From positions 6,332 to 70,331 of the forward strand of contig JBBECA010000080.1 of the NCBI GenBank assembly GCA_040882055.1: a stretch of DNA of 64,000 nucleotides, read 5' to 3'. The translations under genes and the position numbers were made by a program. Shown one piece after another: positions 43,388 to 51,800 of this stretch; the first letter of the stretch is position 1, and each line of letters starts with the position of its first letter. Origin of the DNA: Nitriliruptor sp040882055. GTDB lineage: Bacteria; Actinomycetota; Nitriliruptoria; Nitriliruptorales; Nitriliruptoraceae. Under the pieces are notes generated by a model. That model did not search any database, was not told the DNA's origin, and saw only the letters and a program-made list of their open reading frames with translations.

Positions 43388-44220
43388 CGCTCGACCGGAC
43401 GACCCTCGGGCGGGTGCTGATCGTCATCGGCGCGCTCGGGGTGCTCGCGAGCATCCTGGCGACGGTGGTCGGGCTCCGGTTGCTCGGCACGCTCGACCGG
43501 TCGCTCACGGGCAGCGTCGGCGTCGCCGCCGAGGCGATCGACGCGCTCGGCGCGACCGTCGAGCTCGCCAGCGAGACGACCGCCCGCGTGTCGGTCATCC
43601 TCGACCGCACCGCCACCACCACACGTGACCTGTCCGGGGCGTTGGCGGACGCCGAGGAGGTGCTGCGGGCGACGGCCGACATCAGCGAGGACCAGATCGC
43701 CGGCAGCGTCGAGGCCATCGAGGACGCGCTCCCCGCGCTGGTGCAGGTCGCCGCGGTCATCGACCGGACCCTCTCCGCCCTGAGCCTCGTGCCGTTCGGT
43801 CCCGACTACGACCCGGCCGAACCGTTCGATGCGTCGCTGCGCTCGGTCGGTGCGGAACTCGACGGGCTCCCCGAAGCGCTCCGCGAGCAGGCCGCGCTGA
43901 TCCGGGACGGCAGCCGCGAGCTGCGCACCGCTCGGGTCGGCACGGCGGCCATCGCCGACGACCTCGACGCGCTCGGTACGACCCTCGAGCGGGCGACCGA
44001 GCTCACCGAGCGCTACGCGGCGACGGCAGCCGACGCCCGCGAGCTGGTGGGAGACGATCTCGACCTCGGCCGACAGCTCGACCTCGCGCGGGTGCTCGTG
44101 GTCGTCCTCGGGGTGATCTTCGCGGCCGGGCAGCTCGTTCCGCTCGGTGCGGGGCACCTCCTGCTACGTCCCGACGTGGCGGAGAAGCTGCTGACCGGAG
44201 GCGACCCGCCACAGGGGTGA
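43384..44220 (+). CDS. Two-helix membrane protein with long extracytoplasmic coiled region
   Basis: The 278-residue protein has a membrane helix near residues 8-32, a long alanine-rich helical middle (about 40-220) and a second membrane helix near 236-258 followed by a short cytoplasmic tail. The middle has heptad-like spacing and resembles the stalk of MCE- or chemoreceptor-like proteins, without their signalling hairpin. I do not recognise a family. The GTG start overlaps the mnmA stop (GTGA), so it is co-translated with the tRNA thiolation enzyme, a link with no obvious explanation. Confidence 0.65.
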   Translation: MTLDRTTLGRVLIVIGALGVLASILATVVGLRLLGTLDRSLTGSVGVAAEAIDALGATVELASETTARVSVILDRTATTTRDLSGALADAEEVLRATADISEDQIAGSVEAIEDALPALVQVAAVIDRTLSALSLVPFGPDYDPAEPFDASLRSVGAELDGLPEALREQAALIRDGSRELRTARVGTAAIADDLDALGTTLERATELTERYAATAADARELVGDDLDLGRQLDLARVLVVVLGVIFAAGQLVPLGAGHLLLRPDVAEKLLTGGDPPQG

Positions 44221-44267
44221 CCGGCGGAGGGTCGGACACGCCGGGCGGGTCGCCGTGACGACGCGGG

Positions 44268-45446
44268 TCACCGCGCGGTCGGCGCCGGTGAGGTGCGGGG
44301 GCGTGCGCTGGCGGTCACCGCCGACGCGGCGAGCAGCGCCAACGCCGTCGCGGACCACGCTGCCGGGTAGGACAGCCGGCTCGCGAGTGCACCGAAGGCG
44401 GGCGGACCGAGGGCGCCGCCGATCCCGAGACCCGTCAGCACGATGCCGGCCGCGACGGCGGGTGCGCCGGGGTGCGAGCGCACCACCGACAGGAAGGCGA
44501 GGCCGGTCCACCCCCACCCGCCGCCGAGCAGCGCGACCGCGGCGAGGACCGCGACCGGCGCGGGCGCGGCGGTCGCCAGGATCCCCGCACCCGCGGCGCC
44601 GCAGAGGAGCATGGCGGTGACGGCGCGGACGGTCGGTGCGTCATCGCGGTCCGCCCACCGTCCGACGGCGATGCGCGCCGCGATGCTGGCGAGGCTGGCC
44701 ACAGCGAGGGTCGCGCCGGCGGCTGTGGTGGAGAGCCCGCGGTCGGTGATGGCGGGGGCGAGGAAGGTGGCCGCGGCGGTCACCGACCCGGCACCGAGCC
44801 CCACACCCACGGCGAAGCGCCGGATCCGGGTCGGTGGCGGCGGAGGCCCGGTCGCGGTCGTGCGGTCCGGTGGGGCCGCGGCGGGTCCTCCTCGTGGGAG
44901 CAGGACGAGGACGAGCGCCGCGACGGCCAGGGCGGCGACGAAGGTGGCGCGCCAGCCGAGCATCACGCCGACGGTCGGCAGGGCGATCCCGGCGAGGAGG
45001 GACGCGCCGGGCACGCTGGCCTCCTTCAGCCCGAACGCGCTGCCCTGACGGTCGCTGGCCACCCCGTCGGCGAAGGCCCGGGCCGCTCCGGTGTCGATGA
45101 GCCCAACCGCGATCCCCACCGCCGCGAGCGGGAGCGCGAGCTGCCACCAGGCGCTGGCGAACGCCCCGATCGCTGCGGTGGCGAGCCCGCTGATCACGAC
45201 GCCCGTACGGAGCGCGAGAGCGCTGCCGAGCCGTTCGGTGATCCGGCTGGCTGGGGCTGCTGCCAACCCGACGCTCACGAACAGCACGGTCACCGCGGCG
45301 CCGATGGCGGTCTCGTCGATGCCGAGGTCGCGGCGCACCTGGTCGCTGAGGGCGCCGAGCAGGAAGGTCGGGAGCATCGCCGTCGTCAGGGCCCCCGAGG
45401 CCGTCAACGTCGTGCGCAGGGTCCCGCTCCGGGTCGCTTCCGACAC
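44268..45446 (-). CDS. MFS transporter
   Basis: The 392-residue protein has twelve predicted helices. G-L-I-D-T-G-A-A-R-A-F-A-D-G and G-S-A-F-G-L-K-E-A-S-V-P-G-A-S are typical MFS loop and helix segments, and G-R-W-A-D-R occurs at the TM8-9 loop. Substrate unknown. The GTG at 45446 follows GAGGAGGTGGCG; TACCGT (45475-45470, minus) is a likely -10. It diverges from ligA. Confidence 0.87.
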   Translation of the reverse strand: MSEATRSGTLRTTLTASGALTTAMLPTFLLGALSDQVRRDLGIDETAIGAAVTVLFVSVGLAAAPASRITERLGSALALRTGVVISGLATAAIGAFASAWWQLALPLAAVGIAVGLIDTGAARAFADGVASDRQGSAFGLKEASVPGASLLAGIALPTVGVMLGWRATFVAALAVAALVLVLLPRGGPAAAPPDRTTATGPPPPPTRIRRFAVGVGLGAGSVTAAATFLAPAITDRGLSTTAAGATLAVASLASIAARIAVGRWADRDDAPTVRAVTAMLLCGAAGAGILATAAPAPVAVLAAVALLGGGWGWTGLAFLSVVRSHPGAPAVAAGIVLTGLGIGGALGPPAFGALASRLSYPAAWSATALALLAASAVTASARPRTSPAPTAR

Positions 45447-45622
45447 CGCCACCTCCTCGGCCGGCGGGCACGGTACGCCGCCACGCGGGCACGTCAGGTG
45501 TCGCGGTCCACGTCGCACCTCGCCACTAGCCTCGGTCAGCGGCGCGCACGCCGACGCCAGCACGCCGACGCCCTGGGTCCCACCTCCGCCCGACCCCGCC
45601 CACCGCCCGCGAGGAGCGACGC

Positions 45623-47776
45623 GTGTCCGACCCGGCCTCGCCCGATGTTCCGACCAGGCTCGCGGCGGCACGCGAGCGCCACGACGTGCTGGCCCGCACG
45701 ATCCGGGACGCGCGGTACCGCTACTACGTGCTGTCCGATCCGACCCTCACCGATGCGGAGTTCGACGCCCTGTGGCACGAGCTCCTGGCCATCGAAGCGG
45801 CGTACCCGTCGCTCGTGACGCCGGCATCGCCCTCGCAGCACGTCGGGGCACCGGTCGACAGCGCGTTCCCGCCGTTCCGTCACCTCGAACCGATGATGAG
45901 CCTCGACAACGCCTTCGACCGGGACGAGCTGCTGGCGTGGGCGCAACGGGTGCGTCGCCGGCTCGCCGCCACGGCGGTGGTGGAGGAGGGCCGGGCACGG
46001 GACGTCGACGCGGTCGAGGACGAGCTCGACGATGCGGCCGCCGACGCGGTGCTCGATGAGCCGGTCCGGTTCCTGTGCGAGCTGAAGATCGACGGTGTGG
46101 CGATCAACCTCGTGTACCGGGACGGACTGCTCGTGACGGGGGCCACCCGCGGGGACGGCACCGTCGGCGAGGACGTGACGGCGCAGATCTCCACCCTCGA
46201 CGACGTGCCGTACCGCCTCGGTGTCGACGATCCGCCCGCGGTCATCGAGGTCCGCGGCGAGGTCCACTACCCGAGCGAGGCGTTCGAGGCGATGAACGCC
46301 GAACGGATCGAACGGGGCGAGGCGGCCTTCATGAACCCGCGCAACGGCGCCTCCGGTGCCCTGCGGCAGAAGGACCCCGACGTCACCGGCCAGCGTCCCC
46401 TCGCCCTGTGGTGCCACGGCATCGGCACGCTCGAGGGCCTCACCTTCGAGACCGGCAGCGACTCGTACCGGTGGCTGCGTGAGGCGGGCCTGCCGGTCCC
46501 ACCACAGACCACCACGGTCGGGTCCATCGAGGAGGCGTGGGAGTTGGTCGAGCGCTTCACCGCCGAGCGCTACGAGGTCGGGTTCGAGATCGACGGGGTC
46601 GTGGTCAAGGTGGACGACCTCGCCCAGCGCGAGCGGCTCGGCGTCACCGCCCGCGCCCCGCGGTGGGCGATCGCCTACAAGATGCCCCCGGTCGAGCAGA
46701 CGACCCGCCTCGAGGCCATCGAGGTCAACGTCGGTCGGACCGGCAAGGTCACGCCCTACGCGGTGCTCGATCCGGTGGTCGTGGCCGGGACGCGGATCAC
46801 CTACGCCACCCTGCACAACGAGATCCAGGTCCAGGCCAAGGACGTGCGTGTCGGTGACACCGTCGTGGTGCGGCGGGCCGGCGACGTCATCCCCGAGGTG
46901 GTCGGCCCGGTGCTCGGTGAGCGGCCGGAGGGCGCCGAGGTGTGGCGCATGCCATCGCACTGCCCCTTCTGCGACCAGCCGCTCGTCCGGCCCGAGGGCG
47001 AGGCCCACCACCGCTGCGAGAACGTCGACTGCCCCAACCGGCTGCGCGAATCGCTCACCCACCTCGCCGGCCGTGGCGCCCTCGACATCGAGGGGCTCGG
47101 GGAGAGGAACGTCGATCTCCTCCTCGCCGAGGGGCTGCTCACCGACCTCGCCGACGTGTTCCGGTTGCACGAGCAGCGCGACGCCCTGCTCGCGCTCGAC
47201 AAGTGGGGCGAGAAACGCGTCGACAACCTCCTGGCCGGGATCGAGGAGGGTCGCCAACGATCGCTCGACCGGGTCCTGACCGCCCTCAACATCCACCACC
47301 TCGGCCCGACCTACGCCAAGGCGATCGCGCGGGCGCTGCCCTCCCTCGAGGACGTCCGCCGCGCCTCGTCCGAACAGCTCGAGGCCATCGACGGGATCGG
47401 GCCGGTCATCGCGGACGCCGTGGTGCGCTGGTTCGCGACGCCCCGCAACAGCCAGCTCGTGGACGAGCTGATCGCCCTCGGGGTGGATCCACGAGGGGGA
47501 CCGGACACCGCGGTCCCCGAGGGGGTCGATCCGAGCCTGCTCGAGGGCTGGAACGTGGTGGTGACCGGAACCCTCGAGGGCTGGACGCGCGACCAGGCCC
47601 GCGAGGCGCTCGAGGCCCGCGGCGCGAAGGTCACCGGCAGCGTCTCGGGCCGCACCTCGGTCGTGGTCGCCGGGGCGGACCCGGGGTCGAAGCTCGCCAA
47701 AGCCGAACAGCTCGGCGTCCCGGTCGCCGACGGGTCGGCGTTCGCGGAGCTGCTGCGTACCGGCCAGCTCCCCTGA
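45623..47776 (+). CDS. ligA: NAD-dependent DNA ligase LigA
   Basis: The 717-residue protein seals nicks at replication and repair. The AMP-accepting lysine is Lys155 in C-E-L-K-I-D-G. Adenylation, OB-fold, Cys4 zinc finger (C-P-F-C and C-E-N-V-D-C), helix-hairpin-helix and C-terminal BRCT domain follow in order. An acidic insert of about 30 residues lies just before the catalytic Lys (residues about 115-150). The GTG follows GAGGAGCGACGC; TAGCCT (45527-45532) is a plausible -10. Confidence 0.97.
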   Translation: MSDPASPDVPTRLAAARERHDVLARTIRDARYRYYVLSDPTLTDAEFDALWHELLAIEAAYPSLVTPASPSQHVGAPVDSAFPPFRHLEPMMSLDNAFDRDELLAWAQRVRRRLAATAVVEEGRARDVDAVEDELDDAAADAVLDEPVRFLCELKIDGVAINLVYRDGLLVTGATRGDGTVGEDVTAQISTLDDVPYRLGVDDPPAVIEVRGEVHYPSEAFEAMNAERIERGEAAFMNPRNGASGALRQKDPDVTGQRPLALWCHGIGTLEGLTFETGSDSYRWLREAGLPVPPQTTTVGSIEEAWELVERFTAERYEVGFEIDGVVVKVDDLAQRERLGVTARAPRWAIAYKMPPVEQTTRLEAIEVNVGRTGKVTPYAVLDPVVVAGTRITYATLHNEIQVQAKDVRVGDTVVVRRAGDVIPEVVGPVLGERPEGAEVWRMPSHCPFCDQPLVRPEGEAHHRCENVDCPNRLRESLTHLAGRGALDIEGLGERNVDLLLAEGLLTDLADVFRLHEQRDALLALDKWGEKRVDNLLAGIEEGRQRSLDRVLTALNIHHLGPTYAKAIARALPSLEDVRRASSEQLEAIDGIGPVIADAVVRWFATPRNSQLVDELIALGVDPRGGPDTAVPEGVDPSLLEGWNVVVTGTLEGWTRDQAREALEARGAKVTGSVSGRTSVVVAGADPGSKLAKAEQLGVPVADGSAFAELLRTGQLP

Positions 47777-47904
47777 GGTCCGGCTGCCCGACGGGGTCCG
47801 ACCGGCCGCCGTCGGCGTGCCCAGTAGCGAGCGAACGCGTACTCTTGCAAGCGCGAGGTGAACGCTCCCTCACCTCTAACCCCCTCCCCCCGCGAGGTAC
47901 CCCG

Positions 47905-48318
47905 ATGTTCCGCTCCCGTTCACGCGATGCCAAGATCGCCTGGCTCGAACAGCACAGCCGCCTCTACGGCCTGACCCGCGCCGAGATCGACACCCTGGCA
48001 GCCACCGCCGATCGCCTCCGCGTCCCCGCCGGCACGGTGCTCACACGTGCCGGGTCGCCCGGCCGCGAGGCGTTCCTGATCGTCACCGGACAGGTCGAGG
48101 TCCGGCGCGGGGACGTCGTGATCGCCGTGCTCACCTCCGGCGAACTGGTCGGCGAACAGTCGCTGGTGACCGGTGCGCACCGCAACGCCGACACCGTCGC
48201 GGTGACCGAGCTCGAGTTGGCCGTCTTCGACGTGCGGAGCTTCGACCGCGCCATCGAGGGCTCGCCGGCCCTCCGCGCCCACCTCGAACAGACCGTCGCG
48301 CGGCGCGCCGCAGCCTGA
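47905..48318 (+). CDS. Cyclic nucleotide-binding domain protein
   Basis: The 137-residue protein is a single CRP-like cNMP domain: V-P-A-G-T-V-L-T-R-A-G-S-P-G-R-E-A-F-L-I-V, then G-E-L-V-G-E-Q-S-L-V-T-G-A-H-R-N-A. The G-E-x-x-G-E...R-x-A phosphate-binding cassette is nearly intact, but the usual Arg-Ser/Thr-Ala is R-N-A. No helix-turn-helix follows, so it is not a classic transcription factor. The ATG follows CGCGAGGTACCCCG. It may be a stand-alone sensor that binds a partner. It converges with the nrtR gene. Confidence 0.82.
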   Translation: MFRSRSRDAKIAWLEQHSRLYGLTRAEIDTLAATADRLRVPAGTVLTRAGSPGREAFLIVTGQVEVRRGDVVIAVLTSGELVGEQSLVTGAHRNADTVAVTELELAVFDVRSFDRAIEGSPALRAHLEQTVARRAAA

Positions 48319-48363
48319 CGCCCCAGGGTCGGTTCGCTGGCGCCCGTCGGTCGCCCGGGCGGC

Positions 48364-49110
48364 TCAGGGGCGCAGCATCGCCGGGTGCAGCCGCTCCGCC
48401 GAACCGCGGCGGTAGCGCTGCGCTGGACGGCCCCCGCCGGGACCCGGTGGTGCGAGGCCCTCGACCGGGACGACGAAGTCGCGGGTCGAGACCACCTTCC
48501 GGCGGAAGTTCGCCGCATCCAGCTCCACGCCCCACACCGCCTCGTACACCCCGCGGAGGTCGCCGAGGGTGAACGGTTCGGCGACGAACGCCGTCGCGAG
48601 CGCCGTGTACTCGAGCTTCGAGCGTGCCCGCTCGAGCGCGTCGGGGACGATCCGGTCGTGGTCGTACGCCATCAGCGGCGCATCCCCGTCGTCCTCGGCC
48701 CCGCCCGTCCCGCCGAGGGTTCGTACCGGGAAGAACGCCGCACCCGTGTCCGCGGCGGGATCGTCCGTCGTCGGTGTCAGCAGCAGGTAGGCGACCGACA
48801 CCACCCGGCCGCGGGGGTCGCGGATGGGGTCGCCGTAGGTGCGCAGCTGCTCGAGGTGCGCCTCGGGTGCGGTCAGGCCGGCGAGTTCCCGCAGCGCACG
48901 GTGCGCGGTGTCGTCGAGGCTCTCCTCGTCGCGGACCCGGCGCCCGGGCAGGGCCCAGCGGTCCCGGAGCTCACGGGGTTGGGGTCGGACCAGCAGCAGC
49001 ATCAGTTCGCCGTCGCGGATGGTCAGCATGGCGACGTCGACCGCGACCGCGCACGCCGATCCGCGCTCGCTGCCCCGAGCGTTCCCGACCGCGCTGCTCG
49101 TTCCACTCAC
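48364..49110 (-). CDS. nrtR: NrtR-like Nudix-domain transcriptional regulator of NAD metabolism
   Basis: The 248-residue protein has an N-terminal Nudix fold and a C-terminal winged-helix region (L-E-Y-T-A-L, F-T-L-G-D-L-R-G-V-Y-E-A-V-W-G-V-E-L-D at the DNA-binding helix). The Nudix box reads R-A-L-R-E-L-A-G-L where hydrolases have R-E-x-x-E-E-x-G, so the catalytic glutamates are lost, as in NrtR sensors that bind ADP-ribose. It is the third gene of an operon with pncB and pncA, and a perfect palindrome lies at that operon's promoter. Overlapping stop/start codons link all three. Confidence 0.88.
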   Translation of the reverse strand: MSGTSSAVGNARGSERGSACAVAVDVAMLTIRDGELMLLLVRPQPRELRDRWALPGRRVRDEESLDDTAHRALRELAGLTAPEAHLEQLRTYGDPIRDPRGRVVSVAYLLLTPTTDDPAADTGAAFFPVRTLGGTGGAEDDGDAPLMAYDHDRIVPDALERARSKLEYTALATAFVAEPFTLGDLRGVYEAVWGVELDAANFRRKVVSTRDFVVPVEGLAPPGPGGGRPAQRYRRGSAERLHPAMLRP

Positions 49111-49736
49111 TCGTCAGCCGCTGCGGGGCCGCGGCTGGTCACGCGCACCCCAGCCTCGCGCAGCTCCTCGACGGCACGTTCGCCGTCGCCGGGGGCGGCC
49201 TCGACGAACGCCGTGGCGGCGAGCGGGAGCTCCACCTCGTAGCCGAGACGGACCGCGTCGAGCGCGGTGGCGTGCACGCACACGTCGCCGGCGAGGCCGA
49301 CGACCACGACCCGGCGCACGTCCGCGGCCTCGAGGATGTTGCCGAGCTCGGTCGCTTCCACGTCGCCGCTGACGGGGTCGCGGACCGAGAACCCGGAGTA
49401 GCCGTCGCCGCCGTCGACGCCCTTCCTGACCACGGGTCCGTCGACGGTCAGCTCGCGGTGCAGCTCGGCGCCCCAGGTGTCGGCCACGCAGTGGACCGGC
49501 CAGTCGCCGCCGTCCTTGGCGAAGTGCGGCGTGCTCGCCGGGTGCCAGTCCTGGGTGTAGACCACGGTGGCGCCAGCGTCGAGCGCGGCGCGTACCTCGG
49601 CGTCCACGATGCCGACGACCGCGTCGCCACCCTCGATGTAGAGGTTGCCGTCGGGGTGGGCGAAATCGTGCTGGACGTCCACGACCACGAGCGCGGTCCC
49701 CGGCGCGTAACCGGCCGGATGGGTGGTGGTGTTCAC
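49107..49736 (-). CDS. pncA: Nicotinamidase
   Basis: The 209-residue isochorismatase-fold protein hydrolyses nicotinamide to nicotinate. The triad is Asp in V-V-D-V-Q-H-D-F, Lys in V-V-R-K-G and Cys in G-D-V-C-V-H. The metal site is T-Q-D-W-H-P plus a following His. The GTG at 49736 overlaps the pncB stop by four bases, and its own stop overlaps nrtR. Together pncB and pncA make nicotinate mononucleotide from nicotinamide. Confidence 0.95.
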   Translation of the reverse strand: MNTTTHPAGYAPGTALVVVDVQHDFAHPDGNLYIEGGDAVVGIVDAEVRAALDAGATVVYTQDWHPASTPHFAKDGGDWPVHCVADTWGAELHRELTVDGPVVRKGVDGGDGYSGFSVRDPVSGDVEATELGNILEAADVRRVVVVGLAGDVCVHATALDAVRLGYEVELPLAATAFVEAAPGDGERAVEELREAGVRVTSRGPAAADE

Positions 49737-51073
49737 GAGGGGGTTCCTTCGGTCGTTGGCGTCGGATGTGTCGCGGGGGCCAGTCGGGTGGTGGGCAGCG
49801 CGACCGTGCCCGGCGTGACGTCGCGAGCTGCGGCGGGGAGCTCGGCCATCGCGCGGCGGTGGTGCTGCTGCGTGGTGGCGAGGTCGACGCGGTGGACGCG
49901 TTCGCCCGCGACGATCGCCGGCACCTGCAGCGGACGCGCTCCGTCCGGCGTCGGCGTTCCCCACGGATGGAGGACGTCGGCGGTCGCGATCCCGTCCTCG
50001 TCGAGGTGGCGCGCGGCGGCCTTCCAGCCGCCGACGGTGGCCTTGTCGCCGCCGGCCTTGGCCACCGGCTCGAGGTCCTGGCCGCGGCCGCGCCCTCGGG
50101 CGACGAGCTTGTAGACGAAGCCGGCCGTGGGCGCTCCGCTGCCGGTGACCACGGCGGTCCCCACCCCGAAGGCGTCGACCGGCGCCCCGCGGCAGGCGGC
50201 GATCCGGTGCTCGTCGAGATCACCCGAGAACACGATCCGGGTGCGGTGGTTGCCGAGCTCATCGAGCAGGGCACGGGCGTGGTGGGCCTCGGAGGCGGGA
50301 TCACCTCGGTCGATCCGGATGGCGTCGAGCTCCGGCCCCGCGACCCGCACGGCGTTGCGGATGCCGTCGGCGATGTCGTAGGTGTCCACCAGGAGGGTGG
50401 TACCCGTGCCGAGCGCTGCGACCTGGCTGCGGAAGGCGGACGGCTCGTCGTCGTGCAGCAGCGTGAACGCGTGGGCGGAGGTCCCGAGGGTGCGCAGGCC
50501 GTACCGGGCGCCCGCCTCGAGGTTCGAGGTGCCGGTGAACCCGACGAGCACGGCGGCGCGGGCGGCGTGGACCGCTGCCTCCTCGTGGGTCCGGCGGCTG
50601 CCGAACTCGAACAGCGGACGACCATCGGCTGCGGCGACCATCCGTGCCGCGGCCGAGGCGATCGCCGAGTCGTGGTTGAGGATCGACAGGAGCACCGTCT
50701 CGAGCACCACCGCGTCACCGAAGCTCGCGGCGATGGTCACCACGGGCACGTTCGGCGAGACGATCTCGCCCTCGGGCAGGGCCCAGACGTCGCCGCGGAA
50801 CCGGTAGCCCGCGAGCCAGGCGAGCGTCGGCTCGGACACGACGCCGTCGCGGTCCAGCACCGCGAGGACGTCGTCGTCGAAGCGCAGGTCAGCGATGGTG
50901 TCGAGGGCCCGGTCGAGCCCGGCGGCCACGGCGTAGCGCCGGCCCTCGGGCAGGCGCCGGGTGAACAGTTCGAAGACGCAGGGTCGGTCGATCGCGCCGT
51001 CGACTCGCGCCGCGTCGAGCATGGTGAGCTCGTACCGATCGGTGTGCAGCGCGGTGCTGGGACGGGGGGTCAC
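49733..51073 (-). CDS. pncB: Nicotinate phosphoribosyltransferase
   Basis: The 446-residue protein makes nicotinate mononucleotide from nicotinate and PRPP. T-D-R-Y-E-L-T-M near the start, E-F-G-S-R-R-T-H in the middle and G-F-T-G-T-S-N-L-E-A are conserved for this family, and I-R-I-D-R-G-D lines the active site. The GTG at 51073 follows AGGAGGCCCC. It is the first gene of the pncB-pncA-nrtR operon and sits directly below the palindrome at 51104-51126. Confidence 0.95.
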   Translation of the reverse strand: MTPRPSTALHTDRYELTMLDAARVDGAIDRPCVFELFTRRLPEGRRYAVAAGLDRALDTIADLRFDDDVLAVLDRDGVVSEPTLAWLAGYRFRGDVWALPEGEIVSPNVPVVTIAASFGDAVVLETVLLSILNHDSAIASAAARMVAAADGRPLFEFGSRRTHEEAAVHAARAAVLVGFTGTSNLEAGARYGLRTLGTSAHAFTLLHDDEPSAFRSQVAALGTGTTLLVDTYDIADGIRNAVRVAGPELDAIRIDRGDPASEAHHARALLDELGNHRTRIVFSGDLDEHRIAACRGAPVDAFGVGTAVVTGSGAPTAGFVYKLVARGRGRGQDLEPVAKAGGDKATVGGWKAAARHLDEDGIATADVLHPWGTPTPDGARPLQVPAIVAGERVHRVDLATTQQHHRRAMAELPAAARDVTPGTVALPTTRLAPATHPTPTTEGTPS

Positions 51074-51103
51074 GGGGCCTCCTGGTCGCTCCGACCGTAC
51101 CTA

Positions 51104-51126
51104 GTTCTGGTCACAGTGACCAGAAC
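51104..51126. promoter_or_regulatory. Perfect 11-bp palindrome at the pncB promoter (candidate NrtR operator)
   Basis: GTTCTGGTCAC (51104-51114) and GTGACCAGAAC (51116-51126) are perfect inverted repeats with a single central base. On the minus strand TACGGT (51099-51094) could be the -10 and TGGTCA (51122-51117) the -35, 17 bases apart, so the palindrome overlaps the promoter. It lies 31 bases upstream of the pncB start. NrtR proteins bind palindromes of this kind; the cognate regulator is the last gene of the operon. Confidence 0.75.
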
Positions 51127-51237
51127 CGGCGGGGGCCGTCCGACACCGTCCGCGGGGCCGGGAGGATCCGAGGTCGCGAGGATCGGACATCCCCGCCACC
51201 CTGGCGCGTAGGGTGGCCCGCACGGGAGGGCCCCACG

Positions 51238-51800
51238 TTGCGGTTGTTGTTGGTCGAGGACGATCACAACCTCGCGGCGCTGTTGACGCTCGCGTTGCGC
51301 CGCGGCGGGCACGAGGTGGTCACCGTCGACCGCGTCGTCGATGTGGTGGCGGCCGCCCGAGGTGTCGACGGGGTGCTCACCGATGGTGTGCTGCTCGACG
51401 GGACCGCTGACGACGTGCTCGCGGCGCTCGCGTCCCACGACGAGACGGCGACGCTCCCGGTCGTGGTGTGTGCGCTACGACCCGATGCGGTCGCCCACCC
51501 CATGGTGGTCGGACGGTTGCGCAAGCCCGTGGCCCTGGCGACGTTCGTCGACGACGTCGAAGCCAAGCTCCTCGCCGAGCCGGCGGAGCGTGATCCTCAC
51601 CTCGCCGTCGCCGCCCCGTCCGGTGTTGCTGAGCACGAACGAGCGCTCCAGGAGCTCGACCGGCGAGCCGGTGTGATCGCCGATCACGCTGCCGCGGTCC
51701 TCGTCGGCGGCGCCACGGAGCCGGGTCGACGTGACGCGGAACGGGCCGCCCACCGGGCGGTTGGCCTGGCCGGAGCGCTCGGCCGACCGGTGCTCGCCGC
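51238..51800 (+). CDS. Response regulator receiver with Hpt-like domain, truncated at a junction
   Basis: About 188 residues remain. A receiver domain occupies residues 1-115: L-L-L-V-E-D-D near the start, the likely phosphoacceptor Asp in V-L-T-D-G, and L-R-K-P-V with the conserved Lys. A helical segment then includes A-E-R-A-A-H-R-A-V-G-L-A-G-A-L-G, like the phosphotransfer histidine helix of an Hpt domain. Near 51800 the text switches into the middle of a glycosyltransferase in another frame. The GTG-like start region has TAGGGT (51209-51214) as -10. The protein's natural end is missing. Confidence 0.65.
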
